IMG/VR virus record: IMGVR_UViG_3300034167_000016
Coordinates: 1 to 20,035 of that record
Direction: 5' to 3' (one strand)
Length of the DNA stretch: 20,035 nucleotides
Source of the DNA: a virus
Shown here: positions 1-7,794 of the stretch, piece by piece
How the letters are laid out: each line of letters opens with the position of its first letter
How positions within the stretch are numbered: position 1 is the first letter of the stretch
The notes under the pieces: model-generated
Seen by the model: only the letters and a program-made list of their open reading frames with translations
The model's database searches: none
What the model was told of the DNA's origin: nothing
Program-made: the position numbers and the translations under genes

Positions 1-1
1 T

Positions 2-232
2 TGGAAAGAAAGACAAACTCTTAGTAAAAAAGTAACAGACACTTCTAAAGTAGACCGAGATCAGCAACTAAAAGCTGCAGATATTGGTAATAATAATGGA
101 GCTTCTGAAACGGTAGCTAAAAAGAAATATCGTAGACAAGATATTATGAAACTTATGACAACAGACCCAGACAGATATGATGCAATGTCTAATGAAATTA
201 TGGCAGCATACCGAGAAGGTCGTGTAATTTAA
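2..232 (+). CDS. C-terminus of probable capsid scaffold/assembly protein (5' truncated)
   Basis: An open frame enters from the left edge and ends at TAA 230-232, giving 76 residues of an otherwise unseen protein. The visible part is charged and hydrophilic: Lys/Asp/Gln-rich, then a polar linker with an Asn run, then a helical end containing DPDRYDAMSNEIMAAYREGR. It lies directly 5' of the capsid gene with a 21-bp gap, where T7-like and many other tailed phages keep the scaffold protein. Scaffold proteins typically end in a short charged helix that binds the coat subunit, and this tail fits that picture. The function is inferred from position and composition; no catalytic motif is visible. It could instead be the C-terminus of another head morphogenesis protein. 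Confidence 0.6.
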   Translation, partial: WKERQTLSKKVTDTSKVDRDQQLKAADIGNNNGASETVAKKKYRRQDIMKLMTTDPDRYDAMSNEIMAAYREGRVI

Positions 233-253
233 CATTTTAAAAAAGGATTTATC

Positions 254-1165
254 ATGGCTTTAGGAACAGATCAAGTAACCATTACCACGGCGGCAACCTT
301 TATTCCAGAAATTTGGAGTGACGAGATTGTTGCAGCCTACAAAAAGAACTTAGTTGCAGCAAACCTCTTTAAAAAGATGTCTTTTGCTGGTAAAAAGGGT
401 GATACAGTTCGTATCCCTGTACCAACACGAGGCACTGCAGCTGTTAAAGCAGCAAATACACAAGTAACTCTTCAAGCAGCTACTGAAACAGATATTGCTG
501 TATTGATTGACAAACATTACGAATATTCAAGATTAATTGAAGATATCGTCGAAGTACAAGCTCTATCATCACTCCGTCGTTTTTATACAGATGATGCTGG
601 TTATGCTTTAGCTAAACAAGTTGACACATCACTAATCCAATTAGGTCGTACATTTAATGGTGGATCAGCTGTAACTTATGGTAACGCATACATTGGTGGT
701 GATGGTACTACTGCTTACACATCAAGTTCATCAAATGCTTCTGCATTAACATCTGCTGGTATCCGTAGAACTGTACAACGTTTAGATGATAATGATGTTC
801 CAATGGAAGGTCGTTTCTTCTTGATTCCACCTTCAGCAAGAAACACATTAATGGGTATTAGTGAATATGTAGCACAATCCTTCGTAGGTGAAGTAGGTGC
901 TGGTAACACAATCCGTAATGGTGAAATTGGTAATCTTTATGGTATCCCAGTATTTGTATCTTCAAACGTTGATACTGCAACTGGTGGTGCTCGTATTGCC
1001 CTTATGGGTCATAAAGATGCTGCTGTGTTAGTTGAACAACAAGGTGTTCGTTCACAAACACAATACAAGCAAGAATATTTAGGTACTCTATACACTGCAG
1101 ATACTCTCTATGGTGTTAAAGAACTTAGAGATGGTTCTGTAATTCCATTAGCAGTTCCTGCTTAA
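254..1165 (+). CDS. Major capsid protein (HK97-fold type)
   Basis: This 303-residue protein would form the icosahedral head shell. It begins MALGTDQVTITTAATFIPEI followed by WSDEI, a start typical of podovirus coat proteins without a cleaved delta domain. A basic stretch around residues 37-57 (KKMSFAGKKGDTVRIP) resembles the N-arm/E-loop region of HK97-fold coats, and a long helix-rich middle and a C-terminal ELRDGSVIPL segment follow. The length suits an HK97-fold coat of a small podovirus. The ATG is preceded by AAAAAGGA at a suitable distance. It follows the scaffold-like gene and is followed at once by a strong hairpin terminator, much as T7 gene 10 precedes its terminator. Codons are enriched in CGT and GGT relative to the rest of the window, as expected for a very highly expressed gene. 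The fold assignment is by pattern recognition, not alignment. Confidence 0.85.
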   Translation: MALGTDQVTITTAATFIPEIWSDEIVAAYKKNLVAANLFKKMSFAGKKGDTVRIPVPTRGTAAVKAANTQVTLQAATETDIAVLIDKHYEYSRLIEDIVEVQALSSLRRFYTDDAGYALAKQVDTSLIQLGRTFNGGSAVTYGNAYIGGDGTTAYTSSSSNASALTSAGIRRTVQRLDDNDVPMEGRFFLIPPSARNTLMGISEYVAQSFVGEVGAGNTIRNGEIGNLYGIPVFVSSNVDTATGGARIALMGHKDAAVLVEQQGVRSQTQYKQEYLGTLYTADTLYGVKELRDGSVIPLAVPA

Positions 1166-1172
1166 TGCAGTT

Positions 1173-1199
1173 TAGCCCTTCGTAAGAGGGGCTATTTTT
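1173..1199 (+). terminator. Intrinsic terminator after the capsid gene
   Basis: TAGCCCTTC (1173-1181) pairs with GAGGGGCTA (1186-1194) as a 9-bp stem with one G-T pair. The loop is GTAA, a GNRA-type tetraloop, and five T residues follow (1195-1199). It sits 7 bp after the capsid stop codon. It should cut transcription partly or fully, giving the capsid gene more transcript than the fibre genes downstream. Confidence 0.88.
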
Positions 1200-1246
1200 A
1201 TGTCTATTCTTATCAGTAGGCATAAATATACTTAAAGGAGACTGTT

Positions 1247-1435
1247 ATGTTAGTTAGAGAAAAAGCAACAGGTCAAGAATTATATGTTACTGAGAGTGAA
1301 GTTAAAACTTATCTTGGTAGCTCAGCTTGGGAAGTAGTTAAGGAAACTGTTAAAGCTCCTAAAGAGGAAGTAACAGAAAAGCCAAAAGCCACTAAAGAGA
1401 AAAAAGAAAGTATTTTAAACAAACTCTTTAATTAA
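1247..1435 (+). CDS. Small Lys/Glu-rich hypothetical protein (62 aa)
   Basis: The ATG has a strong ribosome-binding site, AAAGGAG at 1234-1240, six bases upstream. The protein has a short ordered-looking N-terminal half ([19 protein letters not shown], then a WEVVKE segment) and a charged Lys/Glu/Pro-rich tail ending in an amphipathic [10 protein letters not shown]. It is the first gene after the capsid terminator and stands just ahead of the fibre genes. Small proteins with a similar plan, a short folded start and a KEEV/KAPK-rich tail, often lie between capsid and tail genes in marine phages, but I cannot name a function. A minor head decoration or assembly role is conceivable from position only. 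There is no signal peptide or membrane segment. Confidence 0.7.
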   Translation: MLVREKATGQELYVTESEVKTYLGSSAWEVVKETVKAPKEEVTEKPKATKEKKESILNKLFN

Positions 1436-1443
1436 GGAATATC

Positions 1444-3441
1444 ATGGCAATTTTTCGTGGAGCAGGTGGTTCAGGTGATGCTACAACAGATGCAACTAGT
1501 GAAGGTATAGTAGCCTCTAATGCAGCTACGGCTGCTGCAGCTAGTGCTTCTGCTGCTGCTACAAGTGAAACAAATGCTGCTTCAAGTGCCTCTGCTGCCT
1601 CAGCAAGTGCAAGTGCAGCATCTAGTTCCGCATCTAGTGCAGCTAGTTCAGCTTCTACAGCAACTACTCAAGCAACAAATGCTTCTACTTCAGCAACTGC
1701 AGCTCAAACTGCACAAACTAATGCAGAAACAGCTGAAACCAATGCAGAAACTGCAGAGACTAATGCTACTGCTAGTGCTATTTTAGCTAATGATTGGGCT
1801 ACAAAAACATCAGGTCCAGTTGCTGGTGGAGAATACTCAGCTAAATATCATGCTAGTTTAGCTTCAACTTCTGCAAGCAATGCCTCATCTTCTGCTTCAA
1901 CTGCTACTACACAAGCTTCTAATGCAAGTACATCTGCAACTAATGCAGCTAATAGTGCAACGGCTGCTGCTGCTTCATTTGATAGTTTTGATGACATTTA
2001 CTTAGGTGCTAAAGCAACAGCTCCTACACTAGATAATGATGGTAATGCTTTACAAACAGGGTCTCTTTATTGGAATACAACTTCTAATTCTTTATTTATT
2101 AGAAATGGTGGTGCTTGGGATCCAGCTGCTTTTTCTGCATCAGGATCAGTAACTGCTTTTAATACAAGAACAGGTTCAGTTACATTAACAAGTGGTGATG
2201 TTACTGGAGCATTAACTTATACACCACTAGCACCATCAGCAATTGGTACAACAGTACAAGCTTATGACGCTGATTTAGGTGCTATAGCTGGATTAACTTC
2301 TGCTGCTGATAAAGGTATTCAATTTACTGGTGCAGGCACTGCTTCAACATTTGATTTAACAACAGCTGGTAAAGCATTGCTAGATGATGCAGATGCTTCT
2401 GCACAAAGAACTACATTAGGTTTAGGTACTATTGCTACTGCTGCAGCTCCTGCTGGCACAGTTGTAGGTACATCAGATACTCAAACATTAACAAATAAGA
2501 CAATTGCTTTAGGATCTAACACAGTTAGTGGTACTTTAGCACAATTCAATACAGCAGTTACAGATGCTGACTTAGTATCTTTAGCAGGTACTGAAACACT
2601 TACAAATAAAACTCTTACATCACCAACACTTACAACACCAGCATTAGGTACACCTAGTTCAGGAACATTAACTTCTTGCACAGACTTACCTATAGGAACA
2701 GGTGTTAGTGGACTTGGTACTGGTGTAGCTACATTTTTAGCAACACCATCTAGTGCTAATTTAATAAGTGCTGTTACAGATGAAACAGGAACTGGTGCTC
2801 TAGTATTTGCTACTTCACCTACTCTTGTTACTCCAATATTAGGAACTCCAACTTCAGGTGATCTAACTAATTGTACTTTCCCTACTTTAAACCAAAATAC
2901 AACTGGAACAGCTGCTGGATTATCAGCAACATTGGTAGTAGGATCAGGAGGTACTGGAGCAACTACTCTTACAGGTGTACTTAAAGGTAATGGCACTTCA
3001 GCATTTACAGCAGCTACTGCTGGTACAGACTATTTAGCTCCACCTTCAGGTACAGCAATTCTTAAAGCTAACTCAGGTGGTGCTTTAGCTAATGCTACAG
3101 CAGGAACAGACTATGCAGTTCCTACAACAGCATCTACATGGTCAACATCACAGCGTGGTACAGTCACTACAGACAATGATGGTTCATTTGATATGTCAGT
3201 GACTAATAACTTTAAATGTACTCCTACAGCTACATTTGCTCTTACATTTACTAACATTACAGCAGGTCAATCAGGCTATGTATTATTGGTAAACACAGGT
3301 GGTTATACTGTCACAGCAGCAGCAACTACTAAAATAAATACTACATTCTTAGCTACAGTAAGTGCAGCAGGTACATACTTACTATCATACTTTAGTGATG
3401 GAACTAATGTATATGTAACTACTGGTGGGATAATGGCATAA
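1444..3441 (+). CDS. Ala/Ser/Thr-rich tail fibre protein
   Basis: A 665-residue fibre-like protein preceded by AAGGA seven bases before the ATG. Residues 1-25 form a Gly/Asp-rich head ([14 protein letters not shown]...) of a kind found at the start of many marine phage fibres, probably the virion-attachment end. Residues about 28-180 are a low-complexity A/S/T/N shaft, interrupted near 110-140 by a [20 protein letters not shown] segment that recurs in phage tail fibres. The middle is built of Thr/Gly/Leu-rich repeats (LTNKT at about residues 349 and 387, and a 23-24-residue SPTL...TP.LGTP.SG.LT.C repeat at 393 and 458). The C-terminal ~100 residues look like a beta-rich tip ([23 protein letters not shown]). 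The stop overlaps the next ATG (TAATG), so the two fibre genes are probably translated together. The role is host attachment; the receptor is unknown. Confidence 0.8.
   Translation: MAIFRGAGGSGDATTDATSEGIVASNAATAAAASASAAATSETNAASSASAASASASAASSSASSAASSASTATTQATNASTSATAAQTAQTNAETAETNAETAETNATASAILANDWATKTSGPVAGGEYSAKYHASLASTSASNASSSASTATTQASNASTSATNAANSATAAAASFDSFDDIYLGAKATAPTLDNDGNALQTGSLYWNTTSNSLFIRNGGAWDPAAFSASGSVTAFNTRTGSVTLTSGDVTGALTYTPLAPSAIGTTVQAYDADLGAIAGLTSAADKGIQFTGAGTASTFDLTTAGKALLDDADASAQRTTLGLGTIATAAAPAGTVVGTSDTQTLTNKTIALGSNTVSGTLAQFNTAVTDADLVSLAGTETLTNKTLTSPTLTTPALGTPSSGTLTSCTDLPIGTGVSGLGTGVATFLATPSSANLISAVTDETGTGALVFATSPTLVTPILGTPTSGDLTNCTFPTLNQNTTGTAAGLSATLVVGSGGTGATTLTGVLKGNGTSAFTAATAGTDYLAPPSGTAILKANSGGALANATAGTDYAVPTTASTWSTSQRGTVTTDNDGSFDMSVTNNFKCTPTATFALTFTNITAGQSGYVLLVNTGGYTVTAAATTKINTTFLATVSAAGTYLLSYFSDGTNVYVTTGGIMA
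1525..1983 (+). repeat. Low-complexity Ala/Ser/Thr-coding tract of the fibre shaft
   Basis: GCT/GCA, AGT/TCT/TCA and ACT/ACA codons alternate in imperfect short repeats (AS, SA, AAT, TSA, NAE units), with one more complex insert at roughly 1774-1863. The codon choice varies between synonyms, so the protein pattern is kept more strictly than the DNA pattern. This points to selection on a fibrous shaft rather than to recent DNA slippage. Confidence 0.75.
2620..2883 (+). repeat. Two copies of a 23-24-residue repeat within the fibre
   Basis: Copy one is 2620-2691 and copy two is 2815-2883. They share SPTL.TP.LGTP.SG.LT.C followed by a terminal P. The separation is 195 bp. Each is followed by a Gly/Thr-rich spacer, consistent with a stacked beta-repeat fibre stalk. 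Confidence 0.65.
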
Positions 3442-5864
3442 TGGCTGTTCTTAATAATAGTAATGCTATTAGTACTACTGGTGGTTATGACATAAATAAC
3501 TCACTTCGCTTTAGACGTAGTGCATCTGCTTATCTATCAAGAACACCAGCAAGTAATGGAAATGCACAAAAATTTACTTATAGTGTTTGGCTTAAAAGAG
3601 GAGTTTTAAGCGTAGATTATTTAGGGTTATTTTCAGCAAATACTGGTGCTGGTGGTGGAGATGGGTGTTATTTTAATAGCACTAATTCTATTAGATTTTA
3701 TGTAGCTGGAGCTACAGCTGGAGATTTAGTCACTACACAAGTATTTAGAGATTCATCAGCTTGGTATCATATTGTTGTAGCAATAGACACTACTCAAGCA
3801 ACTGCATCAAATAGAATTAAAATTTATGTAAATAACAATCAAGTTACAGCATTTAGCACAGCTTCATATCCAACTCAAAATTATAATTTTTTAAATTTTA
3901 ACACATCATCTTATGCTCAAAGAATTGGACAACTTTATACAGGATATTTTGACGGATACTTAACAGAAATAAACTTCATTGACGGACAAGCCCTAACTCC
4001 ATCATCATTCGGCGAAACAGATATAGTAACTGGCTCATGGGTAGCTAAGAAATACACAGGTACATATGGCACTAATGGTTTCTATTTAAACTTCTCTGAC
4101 ACTTCGGCTCTTACAACTACAACCAATGTAGGTTTAGGTAAAGACTTTAGTGGTAATGCTAATAGATGGACTACTAACAATATATCTATCACTAGTGGCA
4201 CAACCTATGATGCTATGATAGATAGTCCTACGCTAACAAGTGCGACTGTGGCTAATTACTGTATGCTTAATCCTTTAAGATATGGCACAGGTTCAAGTTC
4301 AACTACAACTATTTCAGACGGAAACTTAAAGTTTGCAAGTTCAAGTAATGCTGGTTCTGTTGTAGGCACAATGAATATACCATCAACAGGTAAATGGTAT
4401 TGGGAAGCAGTTGTTCCTACTCAAACATATAATTTTATGATGGTTGGAGTTATTAAAAATCAAGAGGCATTAGCAAATTTAAATGGTGCTGTTGGTTTAT
4501 TATCAACAGGATATGCTGTTTATACCTCCAATGGACAAAAATATAATAATAGTGCAAATTCAACATATATGGCTGCTCCAGCACAAAACACAGTCGTTAC
4601 TGTTGCTTATGATGCTGATACAGGCTCATTATATGTAGGTGCTGGAGGTTCTTGGGCTAATGGTAGTGGTTCCACTAACCAAGCGTTTGCTACTGCATCT
4701 GCTGCTTATACAGGAATTACGGGTGATATTTCACCAGCAGTAAGTTTTGATACTGGTAATTGTATTGTAAACTTTGGTCAAAGACCATTCACTTACACAC
4801 CACCTACAGGATACAAAGCACTAAACACATATAACCTACCTGATAGCACTATCAAAAAAGGTAATACTGTGATGGATGCAACGCTATATACAGGAACAGG
4901 TGCATCTTTATCTATTACTAATGCAGGTGCATTTAAACCTGACTTTGTTTGGATGAAGGGAAGAAGCAATGTTCGCAACAATAACTTGTATGATAGTGTA
5001 AGAGGAACAACAAAAGAATTAAGTTCAAACTCAACAGGCGCTGAATCTACTAATTCAACTGGTCTTACTGCGTTTAATTCAAATGGTTGGACTATTGGTT
5101 CTGATGGTGGTATTAACACCTCTAGCGAAACTTATGTAGGATGGCAATGGCAAGCTGGTCAAGGAACTAATACATCTAACACAAGTGGTTCTATCACGAG
5201 TACTGTATCTGTAAATACAACTGCTGGGTTTAGTGTTGTGACTTATACAGGAACAGGTGCTAATGCTACAGTAGGACATGGTTTAGGTGTTGCACCTAGA
5301 ATGATAATATTTAAATCTAGAAGTGCAGCACAAAACTGGGCTGTTTATCATGCTTCTATTGGGGCAACACAATATCTTCGTTTAAATGGAACTTTAGCAG
5401 CTACTACAGATTCTACTTTTATGAATAATACTTCTCCAACGAGTTCAGTATTTTCAGTTGGTTCTAGTAGTGATGTCAATGCAAATACAGGAACATTTGT
5501 AGCTTATTGCTGGGCAGAAATAGCAGGGTTTAGTAAGTTTGGTTCTTACACAGGCAATGCTTCTACAGATGGACCTTTTATATACACAGGATTTAGACCT
5601 AAATTTGTGATGATTAAATGTTCTTCAAGTACCACAAATAGTGTATGGGTAATTAAAGATACATCAAGAAATTTATATAACACAGCAAATGCAAATTTAT
5701 ATGCCGACCAATCATTAGCAGAAGATACGACTTCTACGGTTAATATAGATTTATTATCTAATGGTTTTAAATTAAGAGGCACATACCCAGGAATAAACGC
5801 AGCACAAACTTACATATACATGGCATTTGCAGAAAACCCATTTAAAAACGCTAACGCAAGATAA
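3441..5864 (+). CDS. Large virion adhesin with LamG-like, SPRY-like and repeated C-terminal modules
   Basis: 807 residues. Residues about 25-200 look like a concanavalin-A/LamG-type lectin fold: SASAYLSRTP, FTYSVWLKRG, a RIKIYVNNNQ strand and FDGYLTEINFIDG. A short linker with FYLNFSD and GKDFSGNANRWTTNNIS follows (to about 245). Residues about 315-460 resemble a SPRY-like module (GKWYWEAVV, VTVAYDADTGSLYVG, NFGQRPFTY). Residues about 495-807 hold three copies of a motif ending in Lys: FKPDFVWMK near 496, APRMIIFK near 620 and FRPKFVMIK near 716. Each is followed by Trp-containing strands. I recall this C-terminal kind as DUF7483-like, which needs a search. Such proteins are common in aquatic phages and probably bind surface glycans. 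There is no enzymatic motif. The gene overlaps the upstream fibre gene by one base. Confidence 0.78.
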   Translation: MAVLNNSNAISTTGGYDINNSLRFRRSASAYLSRTPASNGNAQKFTYSVWLKRGVLSVDYLGLFSANTGAGGGDGCYFNSTNSIRFYVAGATAGDLVTTQVFRDSSAWYHIVVAIDTTQATASNRIKIYVNNNQVTAFSTASYPTQNYNFLNFNTSSYAQRIGQLYTGYFDGYLTEINFIDGQALTPSSFGETDIVTGSWVAKKYTGTYGTNGFYLNFSDTSALTTTTNVGLGKDFSGNANRWTTNNISITSGTTYDAMIDSPTLTSATVANYCMLNPLRYGTGSSSTTTISDGNLKFASSSNAGSVVGTMNIPSTGKWYWEAVVPTQTYNFMMVGVIKNQEALANLNGAVGLLSTGYAVYTSNGQKYNNSANSTYMAAPAQNTVVTVAYDADTGSLYVGAGGSWANGSGSTNQAFATASAAYTGITGDISPAVSFDTGNCIVNFGQRPFTYTPPTGYKALNTYNLPDSTIKKGNTVMDATLYTGTGASLSITNAGAFKPDFVWMKGRSNVRNNNLYDSVRGTTKELSSNSTGAESTNSTGLTAFNSNGWTIGSDGGINTSSETYVGWQWQAGQGTNTSNTSGSITSTVSVNTTAGFSVVTYTGTGANATVGHGLGVAPRMIIFKSRSAAQNWAVYHASIGATQYLRLNGTLAATTDSTFMNNTSPTSSVFSVGSSSDVNANTGTFVAYCWAEIAGFSKFGSYTGNASTDGPFIYTGFRPKFVMIKCSSSTTNSVWVIKDTSRNLYNTANANLYADQSLAEDTTSTVNIDLLSNGFKLRGTYPGINAAQTYIYMAFAENPFKNANAR

Positions 5865-5876
5865 CAGGAGAAAACT

Positions 5877-6341
5877 ATGTTTTTACTAAACGGAAATAGA
5901 TTAGCAGAGGGTACCTCCTTTTATGATGCTAATGGTACACAATACCCACCACAATGGCTAAATACTTCTACAGAAGAAGAAAAAGCAGCTATTGGCATTA
6001 CATGGGTAGCTGACCCTGTTCGTGCTGATGATAGATTCTATTGGGATGGTGATATAAACAACCCTAAAGCTCTTGAAGATAAACTTGAAGAAGATGGTTC
6101 TACAACTAAAGGACTTAAAAGTCAATTTGTAGTTCAAGTTAAAGACACAGCAGGTAAACTACTTAATGCTACAGACTGGTATGTTATTCGTAAATCAGAG
6201 AGAAATGTAGAGATCCCTGCAGAAGTAGCTCTAAAACGCACACAAATCGTTACAGAGTCAAATAGATTAGAAGTTGACATTAATGGTGCAACAACTGTAG
6301 AAGAACTAATTACAGTACTTAATAATCAAAATTGGAGTTAG
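5877..6341 (+). CDS. Fibre-associated hypothetical protein (154 aa)
   Basis: A clear CAGGAG ribosome-binding site precedes the ATG, 12 bp after the adhesin stop. The N-terminal part (YDANGTQYPPQWLNTSTEEE then KAAIGITWVADP) reads like the short proteins that follow tail-fibre genes in marine phages. The centre has an FVVQVKDTAGKLL strand and a DWYVIRKSE segment, and the end is helical (ALKRTQIVTESNRLEVDING, then VEELITVLNN). Position and the acidic helical C-terminus would suit a fibre assembly chaperone or a small fibre-tip subunit. No enzyme motif is seen, and I cannot assign a named family with confidence. The last codons contain the GGAG used by the next, very small gene. Confidence 0.7.
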   Translation: MFLLNGNRLAEGTSFYDANGTQYPPQWLNTSTEEEKAAIGITWVADPVRADDRFYWDGDINNPKALEDKLEEDGSTTKGLKSQFVVQVKDTAGKLLNATDWYVIRKSERNVEIPAEVALKRTQIVTESNRLEVDINGATTVEELITVLNNQNWS

Positions 6342-6343
6342 TA

Positions 6344-6511
6344 ATGGTTAAGACAGATGTAGAAGCAAGGCTATCAACACATGAAGAGGTTTGTGCCCTT
6401 CGTTATGAACAGATTAATGCTCGTCTTAAAAGGTTAGAACAAATTCTTTTAGGTACAGCAGGCTTTGTTATTATATTTCTTTTAACCCAGTTTGTAAATT
6501 TAGCTAAGTAA
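6344..6511 (+). CDS. 55-aa coiled-coil plus one-transmembrane protein (XhlA-like, lysis cassette)
   Basis: A 55-residue frame runs from ATG 6344 to TAA 6509-6511. A GGAG at 6334-6337 lies six bases before the start, inside the end of the previous gene. Residues 1-34 are a charged, heptad-like helix (LSTHEEVCALRYEQINARLK, then RLEQ). Residues about 35-53 are a single hydrophobic span (ILLGTAGFVIIFLLTQFVNL) ending in Lys. This plan of soluble coiled coil then C-terminal membrane anchor is that of XhlA-type lysis proteins and some small holins or pinholins. It stands first in a run containing a metalloprotease, a holin and an endolysin, which supports a lysis role such as holin partner or membrane anchor. 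The assignment is by architecture only. A tail-tape or fibre anchor is possible but less likely. Confidence 0.75.
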   Translation: MVKTDVEARLSTHEEVCALRYEQINARLKRLEQILLGTAGFVIIFLLTQFVNLAK

Positions 6512-6512
6512 G

Positions 6513-6851
6513 ATGCTATTAACTAAACAAAACTTGCGTAAACTCTATGCCTGTTTTGTTAAACTACCCCCATTTAATCTGTACCCAATGCCAGCACCTC
6601 ATAAAGTGGGCTTTGGAGTTATGGATACAAAGGGAGAAGTGTTAGGGTACTTTCACACTTACCCTACAAGAATAGAAGTAGATGTTGCTAATGATTCTTT
6701 TTTAAAAGTATCTGAGACCCTTATGCACGAAATGGTCCATTGTATGTTATGGAATAGTGGACATACAGATTATGATAAGCACTCAGTTAAGTTTAAAAAA
6801 TATTCTAAAATAGTTTGTGAAGAGTATAACTTTAATTTAGAGGAATTTTAA
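6513..6851 (+). CDS. SprT-like zinc metalloprotease (112 aa)
   Basis: Residues 72-76 read HEMVH, the zinc-binding HExxH helix with Glu73 as catalytic base. His90 in KHSVKFKKY is placed as the third zinc ligand of the SprT/Spartan family, where the pattern is H...F after the HExxH helix. The N-terminal half (VGFGVMDTKGEVLGYFH, then RIEVDV) would supply the edge strands of a minimal gluzincin fold. The size is near that of the catalytic core alone, with no C-terminal Zn ribbon. The gene starts two bases after the stop of the 55-aa membrane protein, and its stop overlaps the holin ATG (TAATG). Phage SprT-like proteins have no settled role. Here the position in the lysis cassette is the main hint; virion protein processing or DNA-protein crosslink removal are alternatives. 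Confidence 0.78.
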   Translation: MLLTKQNLRKLYACFVKLPPFNLYPMPAPHKVGFGVMDTKGEVLGYFHTYPTRIEVDVANDSFLKVSETLMHEMVHCMLWNSGHTDYDKHSVKFKKYSKIVCEEYNFNLEEF

Positions 6852-7216
6852 TGGATCCAATTACACTATTAGCAGCATTAGGACCTTTAGCTGTTGACTT
6901 AGGTAAATCCCTAATCAATAAGTTTATAGCTCCTGATGTGTTTAAACCAGCTACTATAGAACAATATGCTCAAATGAAATCTATTGACTTAGAGTTCTTT
7001 AAAGTAATGAATGAAGCAGGTGGAGGTAATCCATCTTACCCTTGGGTAGAAGCCATAGTTAGATTAATGCGACCTATCATAGGGCTTCTTGTGCTTTCTA
7101 CATGGGTTATTATGCACCTTAATGGTACAGCAACTCCTGAAGTAGATAACTTTGCTAGTGCAGTTGGATTCTATCTCTTTGGAGAACGCAGTTTGTTCTA
7201 TATTAAGAAGAAATGA
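6851..7216 (+). CDS. Holin of the three-TM/GTA-holin type
   Basis: 121 residues. The N-terminus has a moderately hydrophobic helix (residues 4-25, ITLLAALGPLAVDLGKSLIN), followed by a soluble stretch. Residues about 66-90 (EAIVRLMRPIIGLLVLSTWV) are a strong membrane span introduced by the R-x-x-R-P turn characteristic of the phage 3TM holin family. A third hydrophobic segment (about 101-117, FASAVGFYLFGERSLFYI) ends in KKK. The layout and the conserved RP and GER residues match the GTA/3TM holin family (PF11351-like). Holins form lesions in the inner membrane that time the release of the endolysin. The gene overlaps the protease upstream by one base and the endolysin downstream by four (ATGA), a classic holin-lysin arrangement. 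Confidence 0.8.
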   Translation: MDPITLLAALGPLAVDLGKSLINKFIAPDVFKPATIEQYAQMKSIDLEFFKVMNEAGGGNPSYPWVEAIVRLMRPIIGLLVLSTWVIMHLNGTATPEVDNFASAVGFYLFGERSLFYIKKK

Positions 7217-7647
7217 AACTAACTCCTAACTTTAGTTTAGAAGAACTTACATTTAGTCAAGTAGCATCAAGAAGAGGAATAGATAATACACCCTCTGCTA
7301 AAGTAAAAGATAATTTAGAAAGACTTGCTTTATTTTTAGAACAAGTCCGTAAAGTGGTTAATAAACCCATATCCATAAGTTCAGGATATAGATCAAAGGA
7401 AGTTAATGAATCAGTGGGTGGATCTAAGACATCTCAGCATTGTGAGGGGTGTGCAGCTGACTTTAATGTCAAAGGAATGTCTCCTGATGCTGTGGTTAGA
7501 GCCATTGTCACTGCTGATCTTCCTTACGATCAGGTCATATTAGAATTTGATAGTTGGATACATATATCTATTCCAACTGTTAAAGGCAGTACCCCTAGGA
7601 AACAAGCCTTAGTAATAGATAATAAAGGTAAAAGAAACTTTAACTAA
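7213..7647 (+). CDS. Endolysin, peptidase M15 family (M15_3-like)
   Basis: 144 residues, a single peptidase domain. The motif SQHCEGCAADF provides the zinc ligands His76 and Asp83, and WIHISIP provides the third ligand His117. The usual early SSGYRS motif is at 56-61. These are the M15 (D-Ala-D-Ala carboxypeptidase / L-alanyl-D-glutamate peptidase) signatures, and the length is typical of phage M15 endolysins that lack a wall-binding domain. It should cleave peptide stems of peptidoglycan after the holin opens the membrane. No signal peptide or SAR anchor is present, so it depends on the holin. The start overlaps the holin stop as ATGA at 7213-7216. Extra Cys77 and Cys80 within the zinc motif are unusual but do not replace ligands. 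Confidence 0.9.
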   Translation: MKLTPNFSLEELTFSQVASRRGIDNTPSAKVKDNLERLALFLEQVRKVVNKPISISSGYRSKEVNESVGGSKTSQHCEGCAADFNVKGMSPDAVVRAIVTADLPYDQVILEFDSWIHISIPTVKGSTPRKQALVIDNKGKRNFN

Positions 7648-7659
7648 AAGGAAAATATT

Positions 7660-7794
7660 ATGCCAATGGTCGGAATGAAGAAGTTTGCTTATACTTCAAA
7701 AGGTAAAAAAGAAGCTAAAGAATATGCAAAGAAAACTGGTAAAAAAATGGCTGCTAAACCTGTTAAAAAAGCTGGTGCAAAGCGTGGCTACTAA
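7660..7794 (+). CDS. 44-aa highly basic protein
   Basis: ATG 7660 to TAA 7792-7794, with an AAAAGGAAA ribosome-binding site just upstream. It starts MPMVGMKKFAYTSKGKK and continues with alternating Lys and Ala. There are 14 Lys and one Arg in 44 residues, against two Glu, with a terminal GAKRGY. Tiny proteins with this MPMVG.KKF.YT.KGKK start are a recurring element of aquatic phage genomes in my recollection, usually close to fibre or lysis genes. The composition is that of a nucleic-acid-binding or DNA-condensing tail, so binding to packaged DNA or to RNA is a reasonable inference. There is no direct evidence of function. Its end overlaps the next gene by 11 bases. Confidence 0.72.
   Translation: MPMVGMKKFAYTSKGKKEAKEYAKKTGKKMAAKPVKKAGAKRGY

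Noticed and set aside
1221-1233. T4-late-like ATAAATA / TATACT before the 62-aa gene
   Set aside because: No matching -35 box at 17-18 bp, and nothing in the window indicates a T4-type late sigma factor.
1520-1786. Leu/Gln-rich 88-residue frame within the fibre shaft
   Set aside because: It is the off-frame shadow of the Ala/Ser/Thr codon repeats; it has no ribosome-binding site and its bias follows from GCT/ACT shifted by one base.
2481-2996. 171-residue Val/Pro-rich frame on the minus strand
   Set aside because: Antisense shadow of the Thr/Gly-rich fibre repeats, without initiation signals.
7685-7783. TTG-initiated extension of the 50-aa basic protein
   Set aside because: It is the second frame of the 44-aa gene; the extension is Leu/Lys shadow sequence, whereas MATKPGLYANI is a natural start.
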